Positions 1 through 13,412 of a DNA stretch of 64,000 nucleotides are shown one piece after another. The DNA comes from Rotaria sordida (lineage: Eukaryota > Rotifera > Eurotatoria > Philodinida > Philodinidae): positions 9,690 through 73,689 of the forward strand of contig CAJNOL010000477.1 in NCBI GenBank assembly GCA_905250125.1, in the 5' to 3' direction. Both the position numbers and the translations under genes were made by a program. Below the pieces are notes generated by a model. That model ran no database searches. It saw only the letters and a list, made by a program, of their open reading frames with translations, and was not told the origin of the DNA. How positions within the stretch are numbered: the first letter of the stretch is position 1; the number at the start of each line of letters is the position of its first letter.

Positions 1-1278
1 CTTAAGAAACTAATGTTGCAAAAAAATGACAAGAATTAACATCGATGAAAATTTTTGTCATTCTATAGATACGTAGGTATGATATTTTCAATTTCATTAA
101 ATTTAGTAATAAGTTTGTTTTCACAGTCTTCGCATGTATTGTTCTTCTTTATCATGGCAAAAAAAATCATGCTCTGAAAATTAGGCAACCAATACTTTCT
201 TGTTCAATACCTGCTTTAGGCAAAACTGAGGTCTTTAACATTTTTACCGATTATTATTATTTCGTCAGAAGCTCGTATGACATCAAAATATAATATAGAA
301 AAAAGTAAACCCACAGTGAATGTACATGACAATTGGAGCTGAATAAAATACTATCACATTTTATCAGACATCAATATGCCAAGGTGCACTGTCAATCACA
401 ATATGAATATTTCACAATACAAAATATCAATCAAAACCAAATACTATTATTATCGAGTGTTGAGATTATCAAATATACGACTTTCGTTAATACTTTTACG
501 CTAATGAAACATAAGGTAAGCACACAGGATACTGCGACACATGCTATTCTTTTCTTTGATCACGAATTCCAATCGCTTTCTCAAGGGGCATTGCTGAAAA
601 TAACAACTTTCAATTAATCAGAAAATCACTTTCATATCTTCTACATAAATTTTGCTTTCACGCTACGCAACAATAAGCAATTTCATGATCGTAGCAGAAA
701 TGTGCATGACAGATAGAATCATATGTTGCTTAACTTCGACGAATGAAATAACCATCTGACCACGCACGTCACAACTAAAAAAATTTGCCATGTACGTGGA
801 GAGATCTGTTTCAAAACGAGCAGAAAGTCGAGTATTTATCTTCTTCTTGTGGTGTCTCTCTCTCTCTCTACTCAAATACATAGGAAAAGTTGTTTTTTTC
901 CCCTCTTTGGGAGATTGTTATTATTTGTTGTGACTTGTGGTCGTCTTTATTTTTGTTTTAGTTTTCCTTTTTCTTCTGTATTTCCTTCTGGAGATATTTG
1001 GGTTGTAATTTTATTTTTTTTGAATCCAAATAACCATAATCGTGCCCACCGTTACACTTTCAAGCACAGAAAAAATGTGCTTTCGACAATATCTACTTCG
1101 AAGATAAAACATTCATAGATTTCATCAACTGAGAACCAACAGAAACGCAGAAGATGTCTAGTACGGTGATCGACAGTTTGAACAAGTCTACTTCATTAAA
1201 AGGAAAACGTTCAAGACATTCTAGCCTTTCTACTAGACAACTCACAAGATCTTGCATTCCTTCACCGCCAATTTGACT
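1..1278. other. Gene-free flank
   Basis: No convincing gene was seen. Open frames near 333-617 (+), 663-881 (-) and 849-1118 (+) lack domain similarity and run through AT-rich or CT-rich text. A (CT)n tract lies near 853-870. The segment is the 3' flank of the minus-strand LRR gene that follows. Confidence 0.6.
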
Positions 1279-3960
1279 TCAAAGGAATTTCAATGTAGTG
1301 AGTGTCTGTTTCAAATAACCAGTGAGTGAGAGAATGGAAAGATAAAAATATTACTTCGCTTTGTTGGAGAGCATTGGCAAGATGTTGTTCTCCTTCATGA
1401 TCTATCCGATTATAACTAAGATTCAGTGTAGTAAGTGTCTGCTTGCAAATAGAAAGTGAATCACAGAATGTGAAGATGAAATATTACTTTGTTGTGTTGA
1501 AGAGCATTGGCAAAATGTTGTGCACCTTGTCCACTCATTTGATTGCGACTGAGTTCCAGTCTGGTGAGTGTCTATTTCAAAGGGTAGTGAATGATACAAT
1601 GTGTACGTTGAAATAGTACTTGATTTTGTTGAAGAGCATTAGCAAGATATTGTGCTCCTTCATCACCTATTTGATTGAGACTGAGGTCCAATGTGGTGAG
1701 TGTCTGTTTCAAATACGCTGTAAATCATAGAATGTGAATGTGGAAATATTACTTGATTTTGTTGAAGAATATTGGCAAGATGTTGTGCTCCTTGATCACC
1801 TAACCAATTGTAATTCAGATTCAATGTAATGAGCGTCTATTTCAAATGGGAAGTGAACGAGAAAACGAGAGAACTGGAATTATTACTTGATTTTTTTGGA
1901 GAGCATTAGCAAGATGTTGTGCTCCTTGATCACCTAATCGATTGTAACTCAGATTTAGTGTAGTGAGCGTCTATTTCAAAAAGTGGTGAATGATACAATA
2001 TGTATGTTGAAATAGTACTTGGTTTTGTTGAAGAGCATTGGCAAGATATTGTACTCCTTGTTCACCTATTTGATTGAGACTAAGATCCAATGTGATGAGT
2101 GACTGTTTCAAATATGCAATAAATTATAGAATGGAAATGTGGAAATATTACTTGATTTCGTTGGAAAACATTGGCAAGATGTTGTGCTCCTTGATCACCT
2201 AACCGATTGTAACTCAGACTCAGTGTGGTGAGCGTCTGTTTCAAATGAGCAGTGAACGATGAAATGAGAAACTGAAGATATTACTTGGTTTTGTTGAAGA
2301 ACATTAGCAAGATATTGTATCCCTTGATCGCCTATTTGGTTGTGACTGAGATTCAGTGTTGTGAGTGTCTATTTCAAATGAGGAATGAATGATAGAATGT
2401 GAAAGTCAAAATATTACTTGATTTTCTTGGAGAGCATTGGCAAGATACTGTGCTCCTTGATCACCTATTTGATTGAGACTGAAGTCCAGTGTCGTGAGTG
2501 TCTTTTTGAATAGGAACTAAATGAGAGAACGTATATTTGGAAGTATTACTTGATTTTGTTGGAGAATATCAGCAAAATGTTGTGCTCCTTCAAAACCCAT
2601 TCGATTGTAACTGACATTCAGTGTAGTGAGTGTCTATTTCAAAAAGGGATAAATGATACAATGCGTACGTTGAAATATTACTTGGTTTTGTTGAAGAGCG
2701 TCAGCAAAATATTCCGCTCCTTCGAAACCCATTCGATTGTAACTCAGATTCAGTGTAGTGAGTGTCTGTTTTAAAAGGAGGTGAATGGTACAATGCGTAT
2801 ATTGAAATAGTACTTGGTTTTGTTGAAGAGCATCGGCAAAATGCTGTGCTCCTTGATCACTTATTTGATTACGACTGAGATTCAGTGTGATGAGTGTCTG
2901 TTTCAAGAGGGGGTGAATGATACAATGTGTATGTTGAAATATTACTTGGTTTTGTTGAAGAGCATTGGCAAGATGCTGTGCTCCTTGATCGCCTATCCGA
3001 TTGTCACTGAGATCCAGTGTAGTAAGTGTCTATTTCAAAAGGAAGTAAATGATACGGTGTGTATATTGAAATAATACTTGGTTTTCTTGAAGAGCATTGG
3101 CAAAATCTTTTGCTCCTTGATTATCTATTCGATTGCGACTGAGATTCAGTGTAGTGAGTGTCTGTTTCAAAAGAGGATGAATGATACAATATGTATGGTG
3201 AAATATTACATGGTTTTGTTGAAGAACATTGGCAAGATGCTGTGCTCCTTGATCGCCTATCCGATTGTCACTGAGATCCAGTGTAGTAAGTGTCTATTTC
3301 AAAAGAAAGTAAATGATACGGTGTGTATATTGAAATAATACTTGGTTTTCTTGAAGAGCATTGGCAAAATCTTTTGCTCCTTGATTATCTATTCGATTGT
3401 GACTGAGATTCAGTGTAGTGAGTGTCTGTTTCAAAAGAGGATGAATGATACAGTATGTATGGTGAAATATTACATGGTTTTGTTGAAGAACATTGGCAAA
3501 ATGCTGTGCTCCGCGATCACCTATTTGATTACGACTGACATCCAATGTGGTGAGTGTCTGTTTGAAATAGGAAGTGAATGAGAGAATGTAAAGGTGAAAA
3601 TATTACTTGGTTCTTTTGGAGAGAATTGGCAAGATGATGTGCTCCGTGGGCGCCTATATGATTGTGACGGAGATCGAGTGTAGTAAGTGTCTGTTTCAAA
3701 TACGGAGTGAATCGTGGAATGTGTTGTTGAAGATATTACATGATTATCTTGGAGAGAAGCGGCAAAATGTTTTGCTCCTTGATCACCTATTCGATTGCCA
3801 CGAACATTCAATGTGGTTAGTGTCTATTTCAAGTATGAAGTGAATTATTGAATGTGATGTTAGAGATATTACATGGTTATCTTGGAGAGCATTAGCAGGT
3901 TGCAGTGATCTTTAGTTGCTAATCAATTTGTTACTGAGGTACCGTGTGGTGAGTTGCTAT
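1279..3960 (-). CDS. Tandem-exon leucine-rich-repeat protein, 5' end missing
   Basis: About 20 consecutive minus-strand exons each encode one 28-residue ribonuclease-inhibitor/NLR-type LRR of the form TLTTLNLSRNQIGDQGAQ followed by HLANALQQNQ. Exons are 84 nt, phase 0, and separated by about 48-nt introns (GTA...AAACAG or AAATAG), giving a 132-bp period. I checked most exons codon by codon and all intact units stay in frame. The C-terminal unit runs into TGA at 1279-1281 after only eight codons. The outermost N-terminal unit (about 3870-3960) is degenerate with an in-frame TAA, and no start exon or NACHT/other domain is visible up to 4250. The LRR surface would be expected to bind proteins; its partner is unknown. 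It may be a truncated gene, a fragment, or the 3' part of a gene whose upstream exons were lost. Confidence 0.75.
2814..3605 (-). repeat. Recent 264-bp two-exon duplication inside the LRR array
   Basis: Within the 132-bp LRR exon/intron ladder the units at about 2814, 3078 and 3342 repeat at exactly 264 bp (two exons plus two introns). The copies at 3078-3341 and 3342-3605 are nearly identical over most of their length, including their introns. This indicates recent unequal exchange of two-exon blocks on top of an older single-exon array. Confidence 0.85.
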
Positions 3961-6900
3961 GTGTAACATGAAGAAAGTTGGAATCGGTTAGTATGCATTA
4001 GTTAGTGAGGATGTGAGTGTTGCTGTTAAAATTGATTTTCGTCTCCACTTCGGCTACTCGAAAAGCCTTCATCAACAACCACTTCTTCAGCCAGACACCC
4101 GTACGCTATTACTTGAATCTGGAAGTTAGATGATCGACGCAAGTGATTATCTTTGTTTAATCAGGCGAAAATACTTCGAAAAAGCTGAATAAGCGTGAAT
4201 TAAGAAAAACTTGACATTTGAAGAGAAAAAGCCGTTTGTTGGACACATTGCACAGCGTGCAGTTTTTTTTCATTGTTTTCTATGTATTAGAGTTTTCAAT
4301 TGCATTAAAAGCAACATAGTTGTATTTAGCTGAAGAAGCTTTGTCAAGACATATAGAACTAATGAAAAAACAGAACCATCTTGAATTCTGCACTTCTCGC
4401 GCCTTATATGTGTCGTATCGATATAGTTGCAACTGGTCACTTGATTATATCGAAATTGTAAATTTGTCAAACTTTAACGTCGAAGTTATTTCAATTGAAC
4501 TAAATATGAAATAAATATCAGTTTACTGATGACATTTAAAATAATATATAGCATTATGGTTAATTTTTCATTTTAAATGTATGTAACACTAACTTCAGAT
4601 TAATCAGGAAAATACTAAATGTAAGGACAAGTTAAACACTGACTAGAGTCAGACTTACACTAAATCAAACAAAGATTTTACCTAAGTAGTTTTTGGAGTA
4701 CCATGTTTCAGTGATGTCGATCTATCTATCCAACATAAATTTTAACAGTGAAGCTAATCTCAAAGAAGAACATATTAGACAAACATCATTAGTAGTAGAT
4801 AAAGCAGGTAGAGTAACTTGCGACGTTGGGACACGATCGGTAAGATGTTATAAAGATTTATTTTTTTGGAGACTTACTGTTTATATCGCAATACTCGAAT
4901 CTATCTTTTGCAGTATATAACATATTTTGACTGTATACTAGAAGAAAACCACAATTTGGAGAGGGCATTCTACATCCTGAGCTACTTTTTTTCACCATAA
5001 CCTTGCCTTCGTTTTTACTTGCAGTTAGACGCTTCACATTTATCTTCATTTTTAGTCCTGCATTTTATATCAAAACGAAAAACTGATGTTCACAGGAAAA
5101 TATGAAAAACATTCCAGAATAAAATATATTATGAAAACTGTTCTAATTAATATGGATATATATTGTATATATCAGAGCACAGCATTCCAGAGATATTTTT
5201 CATTAGTAACAAACATTAGTGTCGTTAGAATAGATCTATAGGCATATAAAGTATTAACAAAAAGTAATGTTTGAATTTTCTGAATAATTTCTTTCATATT
5301 TATTCGTAAAAACTTGTTTATTTTTAAAATGAAAAATTAATTATAATTTTATATATTGTTTCTAACACCATCGTTTAACTGATATTTATTTTAATATCTA
5401 ATTGAATTGAAGAGGCTTCGGCAAACTTTTCTACCTAAGTTGCAACTTCGTCGACTGATATAACTTCGATACGACATATATATGTATATATATGGTATAC
5501 GAACGAATAATGTTTTGAAGAAGATTAAAATTGAAATTTCAGGTTAAGACGTAGTTTACCTGATATCGATGGTAACTGTTGAGGATTGCATTGATACGTT
5601 TACAAATATTTTGTGTCGAGTATAAAATATTGAAATCATTAAGATGGTCTAGAATTCGGTAGACAAGTTCTACTGGTAATGTAAGAAGAGTTGGAATAAC
5701 ATTCGTGGCCATTGATGAATATTTTCGAAATGTTTATTATATTGAGATGTATGTTGATTATATAGTATTGATTGTTGGATTATTTTCGTCTAGGTGAGTT
5801 AGTATTTATTTATAGTGTCACAAGCTTCTCACGATTGTGTAATTATTTGTTTACGCAAAAGAATGCAAAGTAATGATACATTATAAAAGCATCATTTGTC
5901 ACAACTATAGTTTATTTTGTGTTTTAAGTTTTATTCGTCGTATATAAAATATGGATATTAATAACGTAAGAATTTCTTTTTCGGTTTTCTTGGAAAAACT
6001 TCGAATGAGATTTTCTATGTTTATTCTTATTGCTACAAATGCAATTTATTATCTGATGACTAATTAAGTCGAAATATTCGAATCATATAGAAAGCAAACG
6101 ATTGTCGATAGAACGGAGTCTAAGAGTTGATCATAATGGTTCTTTAGGCAATTACGTCGAACGTCACACACTCGTTCCGGATGTACTTCTTAATTGCATG
6201 TTATTTAAAAAGTGTCCGAAATCTATGACTGGTTATTGTATGATGGTACATAATTAATAGCTTTGATGAATTTCATCTAATGCCATTATGTAATCCATGG
6301 TGAAATGGTCATTCGAACTTCTTCATTGATATCATATTTTCTTTAGCTGCAAGCTATTAAAAAGAAGCTTCTGACAACGTTTTTGAGCTGGTTCATATGT
6401 TAATCAAGAGCTTTCGTTGAGTTCTATACAACGGAAATAATCACGATTCTTAAAGATTTCTAATTATCACGTTTAATCTTTATTAATGTTGTGTCGATTA
6501 TTGAATTAATAAAAACAATATCTAATATAGCAAAACTTTTGCTATATTGTTGACTGTACATGTATCTCTGATTCACCAGCATGATAAAATGTTAATCTTT
6601 CTTTTAAAAGATGCATCCTTGAATATTCTACTACAATGATCCAACGAAATCTTTATAAGTATTTTTTAAATTTTAAGAGATTATTAACACTAAACATGTA
6701 TATTATTATATTATTTTTCACAAGATAAAGTTGAAAGAATTCATTTTGTGATTGATAACTAAGTTTCTTCTTACTGAAGTCAATACTGTATATCAAAATT
6801 GTTCTTGACAGTTTGAAAAAAACCAAGAAATTTATTACTTCATCAATACTTTCTTCAGGATCAATTATGATTTGTCTTCGACATATTTTCATCATTTTCA

Positions 6901-8405
6901 GTTCAAAGCAAGTTTTTGTTGCATTATTTGGTTTCTATGTTTGGTTAAGCTTTATTCTTTTTTGTTATTTCTTTTAAAAGTTAAAGATATTTAATCAAGG
7001 AATACAAGATGTAACGATCTGTGCAACGAATTCATTACTTTTAAATAATGTATTTGAGAGCAGGAAAGTAGAAAAGTCTACTTCATAGTGACACATTCAG
7101 ATAAATGGACACAAGTGTTATGTTTCGCTTGCATTTGAACTGAAGATGGAATTATAATCCTTATAGTTTGAAGACTCCCACTTGATCCATAATTTGCTCG
7201 AAATATTGTTGTCAAAATGAATGAACAATACTTATTAATACAAAAAATTCAGATATTTTCGGTTTTCTCTTAAAGGAAATAACATCGTGACATAAATGTT
7301 CAATGTTGGTATTCTAGTAAAATTTAGAAAATAGCAATAAAGCTTTGGTCGCATAATTCGAATAGAGCATTCAATGGCACGTCTTTTCTAAAGAAGATCA
7401 ACGATTTATCATGCTCTTGAATAGACAGATATGCATGACAATAAAAATCGCAACGCTTTTCTTACACCCAGTTTATATTTTTAAAAAAAACCATTTATGC
7501 GGTGTGCCTTCCCAAACAGACAAAAAAACTCTTGAAAACACTTAAGGCTCCTCTCTCCCTCAAAAATTGATCTCAGGTTGGGTGCATGCTCAAAGCATGA
7601 AATTATCAACGTATGTAGGGAGTGAAGTGGAGAAGCTATGATAAAATTTCCAGTCTTATAGCATGATATTTGAGAGAGATATTCACCAAACAAGAGTCAA
7701 AAATAGCTCATTTGGTAACTCAAATTTCTCTGTCCAACCTCATTCTATATGTTTAACATTTTTTACTGTTTGAAAGGGCATATCAGAATACAAAATATCA
7801 CAAAGTCCTTTTTTTATATTCTTAGTTTTTATGCGAGAAAAACGAGTGATAAGTTTAACGTCTCAAAAAATGCTCTAAAAACACGCCAAAAATGAATGTC
7901 CATTCATGTATTTGTTTGCATACATAATAAAATCAAAGCTTAATTAAAAAAAAACGACTCTGTTGTATCCTGCATCTTGACATGCTCTTTCAAACAAAAA
8001 ACATTCAAATGTATAGAATGTAGACGTGCTGAGAAATTTGGGTTGTACGATTGAGAAAGCATAAACTGAGGAAAAATGAAAAACATTTTTCGTTTTTTTT
8101 TTTAAAAAATTATACTTTTTAAAAAGTTAATGGAAATCATTAAAAATTTTGGCCAAAAATGAGATGTCGAAAAAAAAACCATGCCATTTCTGAAAGATCA
8201 GAAGACAGACTATGTTTCCATGCCTTTATCTTAATTTCGATATTTTTGATGAAAATTGACTTTTTCTGAGGTGTGGAAGATCTTAACATTTAATCTACAA
8301 AACAAATGTTTATTCTATCAAATCGTTACAGTTCAATCAAAAGAAAAAATCAATTTAATTTTATACTTTTGAAAGACTTTAATAATAGAACATAAAAGAA
8401 ATATT
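3961..8405. other. Long stretch without recognised genes
   Basis: No open frame here shows recognisable domains or a convincing splice chain. A short minus-strand frame of about 40 codons (roughly 4033-4150) could be an upstream relic of the LRR gene. Around 5890-5965 a TATA-like context precedes ATGGATATTAATAAC followed directly by GTAAG, which could be a tiny first exon, but no continuation was found. 7.2-8.3 kb is homopolymer-rich AT sequence. I see nothing else I can support. Confidence 0.5.
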
Positions 8406-9537
8406 TCAACATTTTTTCAAATCGTTTCTAAATTTATTTAATTGTTTGTGATAAGTATATCGTAAATTTTTTTCAAATGCAGGTATTGATCCACGTAATT
8501 GACGCATTGTTTCAATTGAATTTGGAATTGTTTCTTCTAATGTATTATCACTTGTTAACAATTGTCTACATGGTTTAACTAAAATTGTTTTTAATTCAGT
8601 ATGTTGTTGTTTTCGTGCACGATCAGTTTTTGTTTTAATCATATGTACTTTTGAACGACTTGTATTCGTACTTTTTACTAATGGTTTTTTTTATTGTAGA
8701 CGGTTTATCAGCTGCTGATTGTTCATATAAACCACCAATAGTATATGTTTCACTAGGTGGTGGTGTTTGAGGATATAGAAATCGATATTTTTGATGACTG
8801 CGACGACTTGAATGAGCACTACCACCAGCAGCTCGTTTTGATGAAGACATTGATAATGGAGTTGTACTTCGATGATCAGCTGCAGTTGTAAGAGCATTTT
8901 CACGAGCTATAGCTGATTGTCGAAGTTGAACACTTAATGAAGCTTGAGGTTTTGGACCAAAATTAATTTTCGATAATACTTTTATTTTTGCATTGCTAGT
9001 GTTCTGAAAATAAAAATTTCATTCTTTTTTAAACAAAATATATATAATAGATTTAAATGAACTATATACTTTTGGTTGTAATAGAGAATGTTTTGTAGTA
9101 TATTGTTGATGTGATAATGATGTTTCAACATAATTAGAATGAAGTATTGGTGATTCTCTTGTTTGATGAAAAAAATCTGATGATCTTTGATATTCATCTG
9201 TAGGTGATGTTGGTCGTTGACAATGTTCTTCATCGAAATATTTTGATTCGTATGAATTTTTTCCTGAAAATCTTGTTACAGATGGCATAATAGTTGCTCT
9301 TTGTATCGTATGAATTTCATTAAGTAATAATTGATCTTCTAATTTAACAGCGTTAATATCTATTGGACTAATTAAAGTTCGTTTTTTGGGTGTATGTTTA
9401 CGATTCATCATTATAAAATCAGACCAATTAAAATACATTGGTGAATAAGTTACTATACGATGCCAATGATCTTCACCAAATGGACTTAATTGTACAGTTG
9501 ATATAACATCACAATGGTGATTTGAATATTTCGTCAT
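8406..9537 (-). CDS. Unrecognised two-exon protein with a homopolymer frameshift
   Basis: Exon 1 is 9070-9537 (156 codons from ATG at 9537) and exon 2 is 8406-9003, joined by a 66-bp GT-AG intron in phase 0. The product would be about 354 residues, rich in Ser, Thr, Gln and basic residues, with no signal peptide or membrane segment; the C-terminal 80 residues are charged and probably helical. I do not recognise the family. Exon 2 is one base too long: a run of eight T (8685-8692, plus strand) breaks the frame between ...STIKK and ...STNTSRSK. Removing one base restores an open frame to the stop. The simplest reading is a sequencing or assembly indel; a real inactivating frameshift is possible. 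Codon use on both sides looks like that of neighbouring genes. Confidence 0.7.
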
Positions 9538-12500
9538 TTACTGTTGAATATCTATTCAAATAATAATCGTCTGTTTTACAATGATGTTGTTGTTGTTTCT
9601 GTAAAGGTAACACTTCACTTTTTTTTTAATACTATACTATTTGAATACAAAAAAAAAACTTTGAAGTTTTTTTTTTTGTCTTCTCTCTGTTTTCTCGACA
9701 TACACGTTTATAATTCTTGTTACGAATAAACGAACAATCGACGAAGTAACAAATAATGTATCTCTACATGTGAGACAGAAAGTAGAAAAATAATAAAGAA
9801 TCAAAAAATTGTTTTTCTTTTATGATTGAAATAGCTAAAAATCAATTTTTATACTTTGCAGAACTTCAATTGTTTGTTTGTATATCTATTGACATGTCTG
9901 TTTTCTCTGTAGACTTTATAAAGAAAAAAAAAAAGAAAAAGAATATAAACATGAAAGTACTTAACGAAGGAAGACATTAGCGTAGACTAATATTTCATGA
10001 AGAAATCCATAAAATTACTAATACAAATAATCATACTTTTGTGTCTTTAAACATCATGTAACTTTTTCGAGTATACGCATAATGGTTATTTGAGCAAATT
10101 CTTTTTATAAAAAATAATATTAGTGATGCAAACTTGTAAGATATTTACTATTCATACGATATGATAGTTGTAGAGTTTTACTCAGTCATCTATTGCTGAT
10201 TAAACAATTGCTCGAATCTCTGACAAGAGAATCAACCGAACTGATGCGCATCGTGTGATTTCATATAGAGTGTACAAGGACATCTTAGTGAGGCTAGCAA
10301 GAGTCCAAAAAAAAAAGTTTATCTCCATGGGTCTTTGAAGTTAAGTTCTGATTGTTTCACTAAAATTTTCGACCCATTTTTAAATATTTACTGGAAAATC
10401 AAGTAAAGAAATTTCGATATGAAATTTTGCCTAGAGATAGGTCGAATCAACTGTGGAATATCCTGAAAGTTTCAGTCGAAGAGAATTTTTTTGTCAAGGT
10501 ATTGACTTTTCAAGTAAACTCGAGTTTCACATCATATTTGTGGCTAGAGATACGGCAGTACGACTAATAATGAAGCCGACGGGTGCATGAAAACTTATGA
10601 CAATGATCCTCTGAGCATAACATTAGACTAACTCTAGTTCATTATTTGTATTCCTGCGTAAAAATCAATATCAATTTTAACATTTTAATGTAAAAACGTT
10701 GCCTTTTCATAGTGAAATCGCGTTGAAAGAAATTTTGCTGCGATGTCATTTACTATTTACATGTATGCTTTTCTAATGGAAAACGTACATAGGATGTCAA
10801 TAAAAACATCTTTTTGATGTATCTTCACAGTTCAAGAGACTACATTTTTTGTGAATCGTTAAACTTATATGAATTTTGTAATTCAAACCCTTAGAGTCAC
10901 TAAGTAGACTTAATTTTGTTGATGTACAGGTCCATAGAAACGAAGTCGTACAAAGAAATCAACATATTATACGCATCCAAATGTACTTTTGTCTTCTTCA
11001 GCATGGCTGTTCGACTGGATAAACTACTTTCTTGTTACATGCTACTGTTTTGTTTTGGTTTTCGGTGAGAAACTACGTATGTATAAACATTTAAAAGTTC
11101 TAGTGAGCTCTTTGTTTCACTATGTACAAGTATGTTAATGCATTTGATATGTTAAAATGCCTTTTTACAACAAAGATAATATTCTCCTTTCTTCCTCTTT
11201 TTCCAAAGACGATTCTCGAAAAACTTACTTTCCAGAATCGTCGTTATTCCTTCTTTTTCTTAAATGTTCGTTCACATACCAGATTAACAATTAATCATGA
11301 ACAGCGACATGCACTCAAAGAAGAGCAGAGATGAGCAGATGCTGCCACTCATGACTAATTAGTAATTAAAAAAGTTCTAATTGATTTTATTGGTGTTATT
11401 GTCTTCATGAACGTTGGATAAAAAATAAATCATTCCTGATAATGTTCCCAGAGGGAAACGAAAGCTTGAATCAAATGATTTGTCATTGACTAATTCAGTA
11501 CAATGCTATTCGTGGCAGTTATTCGCTTCTTTCTTAAACTTCTATTACCTACTGCCAATAATGATAACTTCATGACCCTTTGGGTGTTAAAATCTCATTC
11601 ATTCGTTCATGTAAACTGTATTTTTGTGAGCCTAAAAAATCGCTGTTTATAGCCAAAGGACAATTCGGGGTGGTATTTGGTCATTATCGCTTCAGAAATG
11701 TTTTTATGCACACGTTCTTTTTATATATTCTGATAGAAAAAAAATTCTGCGTCGAATGAGCCTATTCTTAACGAATCTTACACGAAAAACAATGAACTTT
11801 TCCTTCAAGAACTGATTTTTCAGCCTTCCGAAAATGTCCCAGATATCTCTCATTATTCGACTAATTTTTACACAACATGTAATATTCGTAATCAGCACAT
11901 TGTATTCTATCGATCTATCAAGATCATAAATAGATTGAAGACAAAAAAATTTTTCGAATACTTGAGGAGTACCCTACGTACAAAAAATTGATTTTTCATA
12001 AAGTACAAAATTAAGTTGTGAAAAACCTTCAAAATCTTTCAGGCTTTTAAACTGGAAATCGATTTTTCTCTTATGTCGAGTAGTACACGAATTTTGGGCA
12101 ATGCGTCGTCATTAGGGACAAAAAAATAGTTGGCTGTCATTATTAGAAAAAGTGCTCTTAATAACGATGGACACAAAATCTTATCGTAGATCGCTGATTT
12201 CTCCTCCGTTGTATGACGAAGAAAGGCTACGAACACATTATTCGAAAGAACGATACTCAAGAATTATCCATATATAAAAGCATTTTCAATCAAATGCAAA
12301 ATGACCAAGAACCAATTCAAACAAAACAACTGAAAATATTCCCGTCGTCATTAGAGACACTGACTGTATTCAATCTAATTGATAAACTTCATCAATTCAA
12401 CGGCTCCTAATCACTACATGGAGTGCCATAACCAAGATGATGAATTTTTTAATCAAAGATTATATGAAAAATACTTTCAACGAATTGATGGTGCGTGATT

Positions 12501-12639
12501 AAATATGACTACCTAGCTCAAATACTCGTTCGAATAAAAACTTGATTAACTCTTTCTTGTGGGATTTTATGTCCCTAAGACATTACTTTTGGTACGCCTT
12601 AAGTATCATGTTTCACAAGGAAAGTCCGCCAACTATGCA
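9538..12639. other. Gene-poor region with dispersed repeat fragments
   Basis: No complete gene was recognised. A repeat at about 10380-10530 (marked by CCTGAAAGTTTCAGTCGAAG and TTTTCAAGTAAACTCGA) is related to the inverted repeat inside the DCTN1 intron near 60.2-60.4 kb. A 65-codon plus-strand frame at 12213-12410 (contains QELSIYKSIFNQMQ) reads like a coding fragment, but no splice partner or family was found. Confidence 0.5.
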
Positions 12640-13175
12640 CTCGAAACTATGCACATTATGTAGATCCAAATAAGTTATAGATACTATATAAAGAGTTCGT
12701 ACCTGTAACTTATTACTACGGAGATACGGTACTTTTACAGTATTTTTTAAATGAATGCCGTGATCAAGAAAAGTTGATTTTCGAAATTCGATTTGAAATT
12801 TTGCATAGAGACAGGCCTTAATGAGAACAGCTCTTTTTCGTGAATGTTTCAGGTCTCTTAATTGTTCCTATTCTAAGATACAACTATGGTCATAACGTAT
12901 CTTTTACATCAGTCATATGAACTGGTGGATTTGATGTTCTTATTTCATGATAGAAGCAAATCAAAAGGCCTAAAGCATTTACGATAAATTACTTTTGTTA
13001 AGGTCTGTCTTTATGTAAAATTTCAAGTCGAAGTTTGAAAATTAGTTTTTTAGACATGACATCTATTTAAAAAATACTGTAAAAATGCTATATCTCCGTA
13101 GTAATAAACTAAGGGCACGAGCCCATTTAGTAATCATAGCTCATTAAAGTCCACATAATGTACATAGTCTCGACT
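12640..13175. mobile_element. Foldback (inverted-repeat) element
   Basis: The left arm, about 12640-12840, pairs with the reverse complement of about 13000-13175. Shared blocks include ACTATG(C/T)ACATTATGT, TTATTACTACGGAGATA and TTTTTACAGTATTTTTTAAAT. The arms are about 170-200 bp and imperfect, with about 160 bp between them. There is no coding capacity. It is probably a non-autonomous MITE or foldback transposon; target-site duplications were not resolved. Confidence 0.75.
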
Positions 13176-13412
13176 TAAAAGCAATTGAATAATCGGATAA
13201 CTTCTCTTGTTAGTCTTAAGATATTATTTATTTTTCTTATCTTTCGAATGAAATGCATGCAAAGAAAAACAAGTAAACACCCGTACACACACACACAGAA
13301 CTACAAAATACATATTACAATTGATAAACACCGAAAAAGAAAATATACACAGATAATAATAACGAAAAAAAAAGGTCACTGTACGAGATTATTGTTTACT
13401 AGATGTATCATC

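Noticed and set aside
2550-3843. Plus-strand open frames (several of about 75-90 codons) over the LRR array
   Set aside because: They are antisense shadows of the repeated LRR exons; their periodic sequence mirrors the minus-strand repeats and has no independent domain.
1279-3960. Regular 132-bp spacing as a CRISPR or satellite
   Set aside because: The repeat units encode in-frame LRRs with splice sites; repeats are too long and diverged for CRISPR and the window is eukaryotic.
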